From Tigriopus japonicus (Eukaryota; Arthropoda; Copepoda; Harpacticoida; Harpacticidae): a stretch of DNA of 64,000 bases. The stretch is from contig CM021318.1 of assembly GCA_010645155.1 (NCBI GenBank), positions 3,848,012 to 3,912,011 on the forward strand, written 5' to 3'. The translations under genes were made by a program, and so were the position numbers. The notes under the pieces were generated by a model. It was not told the origin of the DNA. It worked only from the letters and a program-made list of their open reading frames with translations, and did not search any database. Shown here one piece after another: positions 43,001 to 53,400 of the stretch (its first letter is position 1; the number at the start of each line of letters is the position of its first letter).

Positions 43001-45961
43001 GCAGTTTCTTCAAGCTTGAAATGAGCATGCGTTTCCAATCTGTGGAAAAGCGTGTTTGTTTGAATGATAGTAATACTGTGCCTGAATCTTGTTTTGTAAA
43101 GTGTGATGAGTTGGTAGATCAATGTGAAATGTTAGCAAATGTTAGCTTTCAAAAATACTTGTATGCCCTGACAATTGTTAGAGTCAAAAAGATTCAAAAC
43201 ACCGTCACAGCAAGTCTTTCAACTTGAGTTCAGCACTGGAATGATTACGATCTGTGTCTTGCCGTTAAGGAACCAGTGCGACTGGATAGTTGCCAGATCC
43301 AGATGTGTCAAATGAAGTAGGCATCAACCATGCATATGGAAAATTCTCACTGTGTCCTGATCTCCTCCACTGGATGTGGGGGGTCTGATTTTTTATTCTG
43401 TTTTGAAGGCTGTCTTGCTCCCCAGGACGAATTGAGGTTCGTTGTTGGTGTCAGAGGGCATACATTACCTATTGTACATGAGTAGATCAGGGACCCAAAG
43501 TCGCTTTGGATGGATTCTCACGCCATCCACATTCCCATATTCCGATTGATTCCAGCCTAGATTGTAGTCATTCCAATTCTAAAATATGAGGGGGAGGAAA
43601 TTAAATCCTCATGAAAGGGATAAGTATTGGAGAGTGGAGAAGCTTAGGTTGTGTTTGGTCACAACTGCCAAACTCAACCTAACTCTCCTTTAGTTCAAAG
43701 ATGAGTTACAAGGTTGAGCACACTAAGATTCAGAGTGAATCACATTCACTATGTGTTACAGCTGATACAAAAACTCATGCGCAGATGAGATGAGATAGTA
43801 GTTCAGGCAGGGTTGAGTTTAGGGTTCATGCATGTGCTCAATAACTTTTGAGAAATTGGCAAAATGATCTCTAGCTCAAAAAGTTGCAATGGTCACACTT
43901 TCTTCTACTTGAAGGCAAGCCCTCAGTAAAAATATGTTTCTATTGAAATCTGTTTTTATTATATTAAATCATTTTCAAAAAGTATCTTTCAGCTTCCCTT
44001 TATTTCCAAATATACATACGTTACGTTCCTTGAACTTTGCCTGAAGAAGGTCCTGCAGGATATGTTAATTTTGGTTCAAGTTAAAGTGGGTGGGTCATGC
44101 AGTATGTACAGTGGGCGCAAAGGGGCGTAATCTAAAATGGTTTGAGGTGATTGAGATTGCTAGATCCCAAAGCTGGATTGGATGCCCCAGGTGATGATCT
44201 GCTCTGTACTGCTGATCTATGCGTGATCCACTTACCAGATTCAGCCACAGGCAGCTGATCAGTAGTTGGTTCTTCTCATCCTAATTTGCGACAGAAATGA
44301 AGAAAAGAGGCGTTCAATAATGGCCTGGGGAGAGACTAACCAAGAAAATGACAAGAGGACAAATATAATGGTTTTAACTGTTTAATCAATTCCCTACCAA
44401 ATGTATTTAGTATAGTTTAATACCAGCCAACAATGGCTCCCTCTCTCGGATTTCCTTGCCAATTGTTAGAAACTCTAACACATTGGTCATACAGTCGTGA
44501 CATTAAACAATTGAATGTTCTAATGATGATATTTGCTAAGACTGCTGTCATGCACCTGTCACTCAAACCACAATACTGTTGTATTTTTTTAAATTCGTAA
44601 ATGAAATGTTCTCCTGAGAAAAGAAAATTGGAAGATAAACAATCACGCAAACATGGTGACACAAGTCATTCCTCCATCTTTGTAAAAATGGATGTTGCAA
44701 GGTGTGCAAATGAACCTTCCAGGCAATGTGCCACAAGATATATACCAATCTCCAACAGTATTGCCACTTCCAATCTATGAAACACAACACATACAAAGGC
44801 AATGACTGGACAGAGATATATCATCAAAAGCCATCTGAAGAACAAATAACAACAGGCAGTTTTCCCACAAGACCTTTTTTGGTTTTGGTCACCCTTACCC
44901 TTGTGAACTTATGGCACTTTGAGGTAGATGAAGGTATGAGAATTATGTGGGGTGAAGAGGGCTAAGGGAGAAATGGTGTCAGCAAATGAAGGAAGGTAAG
45001 GGTTGGATGGGATAACCATGTGCCCCAACAGTCCAACTCAGCTTAACTGTAGCTCTTGAGCAATTACCCTGATTTCAAAGAAATATATATCTAAGTACAC
45101 CCACTGCAGAGAACAACATGTTTGGTGATGATAACAGTAAGCGCACAACATGTATGGACAGTTTAAGTCAAACTTATTACAAGATGCGTTTTCTGACTCT
45201 ATTTATATGTAATGGAATTATTTTGTACGTCTCCATCAAGGATGTCACCCTGGCCATTCATACAGTCTTCCTCTCAGTGTGCTCATGAGATTACATTATC
45301 TTGCTCTCCAAAGTCCATGGCAACAAGTAGCAATCCATTTCTTGGCAGCGTTAAGTTGCCTCGCCCTGTTGGACGGTATTTCGCGTTTAAAGAGAGCAAG
45401 ATAATCTATTGGGCTCTAAATCACGTCGAGCAGAACTTTGAGAGATGGAAGAGGACTTACTAAATTGAGCCAACAATTGGAGGTAAGGATTTGGTTCTTT
45501 TCATCCTGCAGAAAACAACAACATTTCAAGAACGTCGTCTGCCTCACTAGACTGAACGTATATATGTAATGCATAATCTAAACGAATCCAAATGTCCCTC
45601 GGATGATCATGAATAAGCCTTAATCGGAGTGGTTCTGGTGAAATGAGTAGGGCCAAACTGGTAGTGGAGAAATTAGGAAGTGCACTTACCACATCAATGA
45701 TCTGCTGGAGAGTGATGCCAAAGGTCAGAAGAAGTGGATCCGACTCATTAACCACGGGTCGTTCCAAGGGGTTATACGACCGAAGGAGATCGTCCAGTAA
45801 CTTCTTCTCATAGTAACCACATATCGTTTCTGGCGCGAGAAAATGATCAGCTTTCTCTTGTTTAGCTTTGAGTTAGGACGATTGATATTGGCCTTACCTC
45901 TTAAAAATAATAAAATTAGGAGGATGGACAGGACATTCCTGCCCATGCACTGAGAAGTCAT
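28836..45961 (-). CDS. nAChRalpha6: Nicotinic acetylcholine receptor alpha subunit, alpha6-type (gene span)
   Basis: Exons on the minus strand: 45961-45898, 45829-45690, 45505-45461 (3a) or 44280-44236 (3b), 43578-43469, 42603-42423, 39226-39151, 38874-38680, one of 38192-38106 (8a), 36670-36584 (8b) or 34040-33954 (8c), 32324-32215, 31945-31773, 29208-28836. One exon of each set gives 517 residues in a single frame. The protein has a signal peptide, a Cys-loop (Cys153/Cys167), vicinal Cys218-Cys219 that mark an alpha subunit, M1 (about 236-260), M2 with Glu at -1' (cation selectivity), M3, a short cytoplasmic loop and M4. The subunit forms an acetylcholine-gated cation channel at synapses. 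Alternative 45-bp exons 3 and 87-bp exons 8 are the known hallmark of insect nAChR alpha6, the spinosyn target, so I assign alpha6; alpha5 or alpha7 are the alternatives. Confidence 0.93.
29209..31772 (-). other. nAChR intron 10
   Basis: 2,564 bp. It contains an AT-rich stretch with repeated 'aatttaactttta' at 29373-29460 and a 225-bp palindrome at 29976-30200. No gene recognised. Confidence 0.65.
29976..30200. mobile_element. 225-bp fold-back (MITE-like) element
   Basis: The arms starting caatggatgagtgtaatc and ending in its complement (gattacactcatccattg) pair over about 80 bp each. They include an identical core, attcagctggggattctggg, around a 60-bp AT-rich loop. The open frame across the left arm is a by-product. 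Confidence 0.7.
31773..31945 (-). CDS. nAChRalpha6: nAChR exon 10: cytoplasmic loop
   Basis: 173 bp, acceptor ttttgttcag, donor gtagcc. It encodes [20 protein letters not shown], then a basic stretch and [31 protein letters not shown] and [11 protein letters not shown] are diagnostic of the alpha5/6/7 group rather than alpha1-4. Confidence 0.94.
32215..32324 (-). CDS. nAChRalpha6: nAChR exon 9: M3
   Basis: 110 bp, acceptor ctttttag, donor gtgagt. It encodes [20 protein letters not shown] and then [16 protein letters not shown]. This is M3 and the start of the cytoplasmic loop, nearly identical to insect alpha5/6/7. The first two bases (GC) complete Gly or Ser depending on exon 8. Confidence 0.94.
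32325..33953 (-). other. nAChR intron 9 (proximal to exon 8c)
   Basis: 1,629 bp; no gene or structured repeat recognised. Confidence 0.65.
33954..34040 (-). CDS. nAChRalpha6: nAChR alternative exon 8c (M2)
   Basis: 87 bp, acceptor tctctttcag, donor gtacaa. It starts GT, giving the usual Gly at 4', then [20 protein letters not shown] and VSDAMPLL, and ends with G. Position 15' is His and 20' is Glu. The LPQVSDA ending is the version most like the common insect alpha6 transcript. Confidence 0.9.
34041..36583 (-). other. nAChR interval between exons 8b and 8c
   Basis: 2,543 bp. No further copy of the 87-bp M2 exon is visible. Intronic splice-control elements may be here but cannot be read by eye. 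Confidence 0.6.
36584..36670 (-). CDS. nAChRalpha6: nAChR alternative exon 8b (M2)
   Basis: 87 bp, acceptor atttttacag, donor gtaggt in the reading ATAG/GTAGG. It starts AT (Asp at 4'), then [20 protein letters not shown] and TSDAVPLI, and ends with G. Position 15' is Met and 20' is Ala, so this version lacks the outer ring Glu of the other two. Confidence 0.88.
36671..38105 (-). other. nAChR interval between exons 8a and 8b with microsatellites
   Basis: 1,435 bp. It contains a purine-rich GA/GAAA stretch at 36711-36780 and a (GAT)n run at 36974-37024. No gene recognised. Confidence 0.65.
36974..37024. repeat. (GAT)n microsatellite
   Basis: About 17 near-perfect GAT units (one GGT interruption), located in the intron between exons 8a and 8b. 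Confidence 0.9.
38106..38192 (-). CDS. nAChRalpha6: nAChR alternative exon 8a (M2)
   Basis: 87 bp, acceptor tttgttacag, donor gtacgt. It starts AT, so the 4' codon becomes GAT (Asp), then [20 protein letters not shown] and TSDAVPLI. It ends with A, so the next split codon is AGC (Ser) rather than GGC (Gly). Position 20' is Glu. Confidence 0.88.
38680..38874 (-). CDS. nAChRalpha6: nAChR exon 7: loop C with vicinal Cys, M1, start of M2
   Basis: 195 bp, acceptor cacgtcccag, donor gtgagt. It encodes [20 protein letters not shown] with the alpha-defining Cys218-Cys219, M1 ([20 protein letters not shown]) and [10 protein letters not shown]. It ends with a single G, the first base of the M2 4' codon. 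The second and third bases come from whichever exon 8 is used. Confidence 0.95.
39151..39226 (-). CDS. nAChRalpha6: nAChR exon 6
   Basis: 76 bp, acceptor caactttacag, donor gtaatc. It encodes [20 protein letters not shown] and then EWDLI with a split Gly codon. This is the beta8-beta9 (loop F) region leading to the agonist-binding loop C. Confidence 0.92.
39227..42422 (-). other. nAChR intron 5
   Basis: 3,196 bp, the largest intron of this gene. It holds a palindrome at 41391-41535. Open frames at 40924-41136 and 41730-42014 show no family resemblance. Confidence 0.6.
41391..41535. mobile_element. 145-bp fold-back element
   Basis: Imperfect inverted repeat: 'gatttcctggactgcgaaca' on the left pairs with 'tcgtagtccaggaaatta' on the right, extending over about 60 bp per arm with roughly 75-80% identity and a short central loop. 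It is an older copy than the palindrome at 29976. Confidence 0.55.
42423..42603 (-). CDS. nAChRalpha6: nAChR exon 5: Cys-loop
   Basis: 181 bp, acceptor ctcatgcag, donor gtatac. It encodes [15 protein letters not shown], then the signature loop [15 protein letters not shown] (Cys153, 13 residues, Cys167) and loop B with [10 protein letters not shown]. It has an additional Cys141 in the preceding strand. Confidence 0.94.
42604..43468 (-). other. nAChR intron 4
   Basis: 865 bp; nothing recognised. Confidence 0.6.
43469..43578 (-). CDS. nAChRalpha6: nAChR exon 4
   Basis: 110 bp, acceptor catattttag, donor gtaatg. It encodes [20 protein letters not shown] and then [16 protein letters not shown], including loop A. 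Asn93 lies in an NQS sequon. It ends with AG of a Ser codon completed by exon 5 (YNSADE in the joined protein). 110 bp is the usual size of this exon in nAChR genes. Confidence 0.92.
43579..44235 (-). other. nAChR intron between exon 3b and exon 4
   Basis: 657 bp; nothing recognised. I looked for a third DEKNQ exon and found none. Confidence 0.6.
44236..44280 (-). CDS. nAChRalpha6: nAChR alternative exon 3b
   Basis: 45 bp, acceptor cgcaaattag, donor gtaagt. It encodes [15 protein letters not shown]. It differs from 3a at six of 15 residues, including the position of the single Cys. Two 15-residue versions of this strand would alter the minus side of the ligand-binding interface. Confidence 0.88.
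44281..45460 (-). other. nAChR interval between exons 3a and 3b
   Basis: 1,180 bp. No third exon 3 copy and no repeat recognised. Confidence 0.6.
45461..45505 (-). CDS. nAChRalpha6: nAChR alternative exon 3a
   Basis: Exactly 45 bp, acceptor ttttctgcag, donor gtaagt, phase 0 at both ends. It encodes [15 protein letters not shown], corresponding to the beta1-beta2 / loop D area. Its equal size, phase and DEKNQ start relative to exon 3b make the two interchangeable and, by analogy with insect alpha6, mutually exclusive. Confidence 0.88.
45690..45829 (-). CDS. nAChRalpha6: nAChR exon 2: N-terminal helix
   Basis: 140 bp after a tctcgcgccag acceptor, donor gtaagt. It encodes [20 protein letters not shown], the mature N-terminus and first alpha helix, then [20 protein letters not shown]. 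Asn49 lies in an NES sequon. The 'E..LL..LL..YN..ERPV.NES' pattern is characteristic of insect alpha5/6/7. Confidence 0.92.
45898..45961 (-). CDS. nAChRalpha6: nAChR exon 1: start codon and signal peptide
   Basis: The ATG at 45961-45959 is followed by [20 protein letters not shown], a typical signal peptide core. The donor is gtaagg after one base of a Glu codon, and a 68-bp intron follows. Upstream untranslated exons are not identified. Confidence 0.85.
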
Positions 45962-46956
45962 CTTGAACGGGATTCTCTTCTAAAGTTGATGGAGATGGGT
46001 AAAGTCTCGCATGGTTTTCAAAGTCATTTTACCAACTACAACCACATGCATTCTGTCCAGTCATCCTGAAAAGAGAAGACATTCTTTGTTCACTTATCCC
46101 TCAAAATGGAAGTGGGCAAGAGTCTTTTTCCTTCAAAGCTAGTAAAGGGCCATGGAGTAGTATTGTTCATTCCAAATGGTTTCTGGTTCTTCCGCAATGT
46201 GGGCACCAAAAGGAACCCATCCATCTCAACCCAAGCAAAGCAAAACCCCCTTCCATGAGTGTCTTGGGCGTGTGGGTGGGTGGTTGGGGTTTTGTATGAA
46301 TAACCAATCAGTCATAAAATAAATTGTGTGGAAATTATCTTCGGATTTTCCTTTGAGGATGATCCGCGAGGAAATGATCTCTCGACCAATAGAAGGCCAT
46401 TCCATTCCAAGACCTTCTGACAAAGAATTCTATTCAAACGCTTCTTGGCCTTGGAATTCGACCCTTTACGAACAAGAAGCTCGCACTTCAAAGATGAATC
46501 GGGATATTTTCAGTTTCAGCGGAAAAGACCACCTCGAACACGTCCAACCAACCCTCAAGTGCACTCCAATTGTTCTTGTTCCAACTGGTTGTCCAGTCCC
46601 TTGAGAACGAATGCTATGAAAGAATAGCACCCTGGATCATTCTGATCACGTTCTCCCAACCCAAAAGTAAATGCAGCATGAGGAGTCGGTATTCAAGACC
46701 GATGTCGAGTAAAACAATCATCAGGAGCCATGTTTGTATGGATGGATGGGGGCAAAGCAAAGAATCTCTTCTTCTTTGAGTTGTGTTGTGTACTGCCTTC
46801 CGACCATTTTATATAAAGTGTTTCTTTGGTAAGCCGTGTTCTGTTTGTTTTCTGGGGTATGGATCTTTTGCATGCAAATACTGGAGGTATTGCGAAAGAC
46901 ATCTGAATGGTAAACCATCTTGATGCACGAATAACACCTTTTACCTGGATTTCTGT
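45962..46956. other. Upstream flank of nAChR gene
   Basis: About 1 kb upstream of the start codon up to the assembly gap. It should contain the 5' UTR or promoter. A TATATAAA is present at 46809-46816, but it is readable on both strands and cannot be tied to a start site. Confidence 0.4.
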
Positions 46957-47423
46957 NNNNNNNNNNNNNNNNNNNNNNNNNNNNNNNNNNNNNNNNNNNN
47001 NNNNNNNNNNNNNNNNNNNNNNNNNNNNNNNNNNNNNNNNNNNNNNNNNNNNNNNNNNNNNNNNNNNNNNNNNNNNNNNNNNNNNNNNNNNNNNNNNNNN
47101 NNNNNNNNNNNNNNNNNNNNNNNNNNNNNNNNNNNNNNNNNNNNNNNNNNNNNNNNNNNNNNNNNNNNNNNNNNNNNNNNNNNNNNNNNNNNNNNNNNNN
47201 NNNNNNNNNNNNNNNNNNNNNNNNNNNNNNNNNNNNNNNNNNNNNNNNNNNNNNNNNNNNNNNNNNNNNNNNNNNNNNNNNNNNNNNNNNNNNNNNNNNN
47301 NNNNNNNNNNNNNNNNNNNNNNNNNNNNNNNNNNNNNNNNNNNNNNNNNNNNNNNNNNNNNNNNNNNNNNNNNNNNNNNNNNNNNNNNNNNNNNNNNNNN
47401 NNNNNNNNNNNNNNNNNNNNNNN
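46957..47423. other. Assembly gap (467 N)
   Basis: A run of undetermined bases. Any open frame crossing it is an artefact. Confidence 1.
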
Positions 47424-50400
47424 AAAGGCTCGAGTGTCGCACCAATTTCATCTCTAAATTGAAAGCCACACCACCCGTGACAACCTTCAAATACGTTGAA
47501 TCAACTAGCCAAGTGGCCTTGGTGTGCTCAAGGCCAATTCTCGATTCCATCTCGAGATAACGAACCACCCAGGAGTGCTGCCATCTCATTTGCCGTGTAT
47601 TTCTGTATGTGTGATCTTGCCTGATGGTTTATGTCGAAAGTTGTTTAGTCAGTTGGGTGGGCTTGCCTAATACAGCTCTGATGAATAGATCGATTTTCCT
47701 CATTGCCTGTAGGGAAATACATTCCACAAGTCGTGAGCGTCCTCTCCCACTTATTTCTTTCCTTTTCGGCTGAATAATATGGCCTTTTACCTTCCCGACA
47801 ACCTTGGCGGGAGCTCAAAAAATTTGCCTGAATGGAACAGACTGGCCGACGGAATCCCTTTCATCTCGGGATAACTGTTGCACCCATCCATCCATCCATC
47901 CATCTATCCCAACCAACAACCATCCATCTATTCATTCATTCACTGACACAGAAGGAGAGCTGCCGAAGCAATACTCTGGCCATAAATGATCACAAAGTGA
48001 GCCTGGCCGTGACGTGAAATGCGGACAAGACAAACGGTGTTTCCTACCATTTTTCCAGAGAACTACCGCTTGATGAGACACACCCGTTTCGAATAGAGGA
48101 CCATCATATTCCGTCTTTCTTAACAGCAGAAATTTGAAAATGGTTTTGGCTATCGCAGACTGAGAGGTGCTATATCATATCGGAAAAGAGCTGAACCATT
48201 CATCCATCCATCCATCACTTCACAATCTTTAGATTGCTTCTTTGGGGTAGAACCATCCCTGATGCATGTCTGAAGATTGGATTGAAAGAATGCAAAAAAA
48301 ATCTGGATCTTTCCTGTATCTTGTTCATCTTGCAATGTTCCAATGATGTTTGATTAATCACTGTTTAAAACTGGTTTCCAACGAACCATAGAATAAGCTT
48401 GGAGTGGGATCAACTTGAAACCACTTGAAGTTAATTAGTATTGCATGATAAATTGCTTTCAATCTTTCTTCATGTCTTAATTAGCTCCTAAACTAAGGGA
48501 TGTGAGTTAATGAAGACAAAAAATGAAATATTTTGAACTTTTGATCAACCTTGCCATCATTTTTTTTGAGACCATGAAGCATGAACATTAGTTTAAAGAA
48601 CTCTCTGAACAATGAGTGAACTTTTAAATTGAACCATTTAAAAAATTGCCGAGCTAAACGACCTTCAGAGCCCAAACTGTTTCCTAATTCGAATTACACG
48701 CACTTAGTGGCCTTTATCTTTATCTCACAAGAGCCAAACTTGGAACATGGTTGAGTTCATTTTGCTTCAAAAACTTAAAACCTTTCTAAAGGCGGGATTT
48801 GTAACAAGATTTGAACAGAATGGCAATCAAACAAGAAATCCTTTAAGCTTGTCTTCAAAAGCTCTCTTCACTAAAACAAGTTAGGAGACGCCTTGACGAA
48901 AAAGTCTGCCCAAAGTTAGTATGTGCAAAGTTATGTGCTTAAAGTTTTACTCAATTTCACTCAGAGCTGTTCTACGGGATGTCCAAATGGGTTAGAACTA
49001 ATGGAACGTTCCAAATATTTGGATCCACTCTCGTTTGAGTGCTCCCAATGAAGTGGCAAACTCATAACCGGTCCTTTTGTATCTTATTCTTTTCATGACT
49101 ACTCGGTTAATATGTTTGGCATGTTGGTACAACATGGAACCGAATCAGTTCCAATTCCTTTGATCCACAAAGTCGATCAAATTGGATCAGATTGCGATGC
49201 AGTCGAACTCATTCAGAACCAATATCTGGAACGTATCTGTGATGGATCCAGTATTGTCCTTTCATTCATGTCTTGGGACACGGATATTGATTGGAACATC
49301 TTTGTACCGGGCAATTTGCATGCGACCTTCACAGAAATATCATTCCCAATCTCTTTGGAACACAATACCAATCACTGAGAAGCCCAATATCGGAGTCGAA
49401 GTACATGTATATTTTAGTCCATGTTGGCTTGAAAGATGGACCAGTAAATATTGGAACGACATCTCAGCTTGATCCCAAATTTCACCTTATCAAAGGTGGA
49501 CCCAGCTCAAATATTGGGCTCGCCGAAGAAAGCTTGAAAAATGTTGGCATCATGACATTTCAGACAAGGCAACTTTTTCTCGACCAACCTAAGTTAGCCG
49601 AGTAACCCACCGAGGTAAAAAACGACAGAAAGAGAGCTTTAGCAGATCTAAAAAAACAAGCAATTTCTCAAAAAAAAACTTTCCCCCTGGAGAACCAAAA
49701 AAGGGAGCGTTCAGCGTTGCTCGAAAGTTGGCTTGTTATGAAGACTTTCCGACTTTTTCCCTCTTCCTTGGTCGTTCGTTCGTTCACTTGCTTTGGCCTT
49801 ATAGATCTACTCTCACAAGAGTAGTGGTACTAGTTCACTTTGGACCTTGAAGGCTTGAAGAAAAAGTTGGATGATGCACCCCTGACGTATGGCAATCGAT
49901 TGGTGCTCATGACTTTAGTTTAGAAACTCATGATTTATCCAGATATGGGGGCCAACCTAATCCAAAAAGGCAAAGCAAACAACACAATTGCTTGGTATTC
50001 ATGCCCCGAGATATTGGTCTTGAACCAGTATATTCGTGTTCTACTTCTCCATATATATGTAGACGAAGGTCAAGTGAAGACAGAGAAGACCACAAGAGTG
50101 GAAATGAATACGAGTGCTTGTGTATGGAGATATCAAGCTTCGATAGCCACGAGAACCACTTGACGTTCTTGGATGCCTTGGACGCCATTCTGTGGGCGCC
50201 TATAATCCCCTCTCAAAGAGGTGCCAAGTCGAAAAGGCCGATTTTGGCCGCAGACACCCACACTACATGTATTCTCTTCGGTAAGAAAAGAAGAATAATG
50301 AAGTGATATTTCCATGACAGTCCCATTTTCTAGGGGGATTGATAGAGAGATAGTAACAAGTTGTCATTATTGGTGGATCATTTGAAGGATGAAGGCTGGA

Positions 50401-53400
50401 TAATGGTATCTAGGATGATTGATTTGTTTGCCCAAACTCGATGGTGTCAAGTTTGGTCTAGGGACAATACTAAGAGAGTTTTGTACCACATAGCATGATA
50501 AAGACTAAAGAGTGAACAAGATGAAGTGGTCCAAGAAGACGAAAAGAGGTTTCCATTCACATGATGAGACCCATTCGTCGATCTGACTCAACATTTCTTG
50601 TTCCGCGTCGGTCATTACCCATCCTGAATAGAAACCTCATTCAATTCCAACTGTGTTTGGTAATAGCATATCATCCTGAAACGTTCTCCAATCACATTCG
50701 GAACCCGTAAGCTCCTTTTCGTAATTGAAGGCCGATCTCCCAAAGAGAATCGCTGAAGCAAATCGTCTAAAAAAACGAGGTTATCCATGGTTTGTCTCCG
50801 AGGGAACTTGGGCCTATAAAGTGGGCTTGCCAATTCCCTAACTCATATAATCGAATTGGTAATAGGCCCTTTGGACGGATATATAGCCAACTTCCTTGCC
50901 AAAATAGCATATCACACTACTACCTACCATTTCATCAGCCAAAAGAGCTCTAGGTTTGAAAAAAATCGGCAATACCTAGTTAGTCCTCTGACCAATTAGA
51001 AAAGATAACAAAGCAAAAAGTCCTTGAGATCGTGTGTTCTGATCATTAATTCTCCGTCCTTGGTGGGTAATAATCCCCCAAGAGTACAACACAAATTGTC
51101 GTTAACATGGTCAGGAATGGCTTTCCATTTCATCTTAATCTTGTGGAACTCTTGGACACAGACCTAGGGATAATCAGATCTCTAGGTTGGAATAGACTTC
51201 TTTTGAAGGGAAAATTAAGTTAACAACGGCCACATGTCATCATCCTTGGGGACGACAACACATCCAAAGACTTCCTCATTTGAGCACAGCACATAATTAT
51301 CGTTCTCTTGGGTCCTTGATACGAAATATAACCTCGGCAAGAGACTGGTCGTTAAACTCAAATTCGAAGAGTAGCTCGTTAAACCTCTTCATCCAGCGAA
51401 GGAATCCCTATTTTTGGGCCGACATCAGAATAGAGTGTCTACACTTATCAAAACAAGATCCCGGCTCATTACTCATAGTTAGCTAATGTCTTTGTTGTTG
51501 TTATTGTTGTTTCGCCTCCCCTTATCTGTTTAAGGCCACATCAATGCAGCACTTTAGTCTCCCAAGCGGCCTTGAAGGCTCCTCTTCCTTCCTTCCTTCT
51601 TCGTTCCCCTCCTGTCCAACATTTGGGGAGCGTATCGGCCTTGTACACTACTACTACTACTACGACGACTACGACTACTTCTTTCCCGTTCCATTGGTGA
51701 ATGTGTTCCACTTTATTTTCCGGAAATTATACTTCCTTCTCATCTGAGCTCTCTATCTATTGTGGGACTTGATCATTTTTCACAGGATATTCAAGCTTAA
51801 ATACACGACCCCATAGATTTGGTAAAAAGGGGATTCAAATCACGATGCTTTATCTTGGATCTGGGAGGACCCGGGGTTAAGATGAGACTGTTCCCCTTTC
51901 CCAAAAGAAGACTGCTTGAAATCTGGCCCTCACGTAGTCCTAAGGCAATCCCGGGGATCCCAAGGAGTTGAGCATAAATCAATAGCTGCCATTGATTGGA
52001 CACGCTTGGTGCCAATGCTACAAGTTGAGTGGGTATCACGGCCAAAAGACATGCCTTACTGTATATTTTATTAGGGCCAACCCAACAGCTCCTCTTCGCC
52101 ATCCTTGAACCCTTTTTCCCTCTTCCATTCTGACATATGGTGGTATGTGGCCACATGAGGGTTCAAATTGTACTCTTTGGATGATATTCAACCATGAGTG
52201 AAGTCAAGACCAAGTCAATGAGAGAGTTGTTACTGTATGCTTTCCATTATATTATTGAAGTACTACTCTGAAGTAGACCCTTCAAGAGAACTTGATGTGC
52301 CAAGCGTGAAGAAGGCTCCATCGTTGTTCCATATTCATACTCGGCCAACAATATCCTTCCTTGAGAATGTGCTGAAGCTCACTTTTGGTTGTTTGTACAA
52401 TCTTCCAACCATCGTGGATGGTTGTACCGTATGAGAGAAGGAGAGAGAGAGTATTATTCTTGATGCTTAATGCTCAAGGAGACTCACATGACAGAGCAAT
52501 CAGTATCCATGAAAAATTTCTTTTAGTTCCCAGAAAAGCCGATCCCAAGAGAAGATGGTGAAAAGTGAAAAGAGAGACCAACAACGAAGGGTCAAAACAC
52601 TATCCTCTTGGTTCCATGCATTATTTGTTGGACAGCGTAAAAAGGGAACTTCCTGCCCTAATTAGATAATGTCCCCATGGAATGGCGTACCAGACTAAAA
52701 GCGGTGCGTGCTGCTGCTCTTTTGTGGTTGATGGGCATTGAGCAAACCATCCTCGAGTAAGTAATAAGTCGTCGCTCACCTGCATAGAGCCTTAATGTAT
52801 TCATGACCTCCACCACTTGGAGTCAGGTTGTCAGGAAAGCAACCACATCACACATTCAAAGAGAGAGAGAGAAAGAGAGAGTCAAAAGCTCTCAACATCT
52901 CCTAGCTTACGCTCTTGGAGGACATCGGTAAAAAGGGATGTGGAGGGAAGCAAAAGTGATTCGCAAGAATGTGAAAGGGAAGCCTTTCAAAAGGGCAAGT
53001 ATGGTAATAATAAAATTTAATCTTCTTTGTTATAATCATTGTCCCTCACTGGATATACAGTGCAATATATCACTCATGACTTTCAGATTAATATTGGAAC
53101 GCAAATGTTCTGCGTTCGGAAATGGGATATTCAAAGGGAAAAAGTGTAATTTAGGTGTACAAATCATCGGTATTTCCCCATTTTCAATATGAGTAGGTTG
53201 TGCGGGTAAACATTGTTTCATTTTTTAGGTTCATATTTTAAAGCCCTTTACTCCATAAACTTCTGACGGACCCATTTCAGAGACATCAAACTTGAACGTG
53301 CCTCTTCTTCCGGATTAAAAAATGATGGAATGTGTGAGTGTGTAGTATATGAAAGAGAAAAAAGTGTGAGAGAGAGGAGAAATACTTTCTACGTTGAGAA

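Noticed and set aside
46809..46816. TATATAAA as receptor promoter
   Set aside because: It reads as a TATA box on both strands and no start site or 5' UTR exon ties it to the gene, so it is kept only as a remark.
46693..47589. Open frames of 298 and 217 codons on both strands
   Set aside because: They cross the run of N between 46957 and 47423; the apparent openness is due to undetermined bases.
50556..50611. Minus-strand first exon starting MTDAEQEMLSQIDEW
   Set aside because: It looks protein-like but is only about 19 codons to a weak donor, with no matching downstream exon found.
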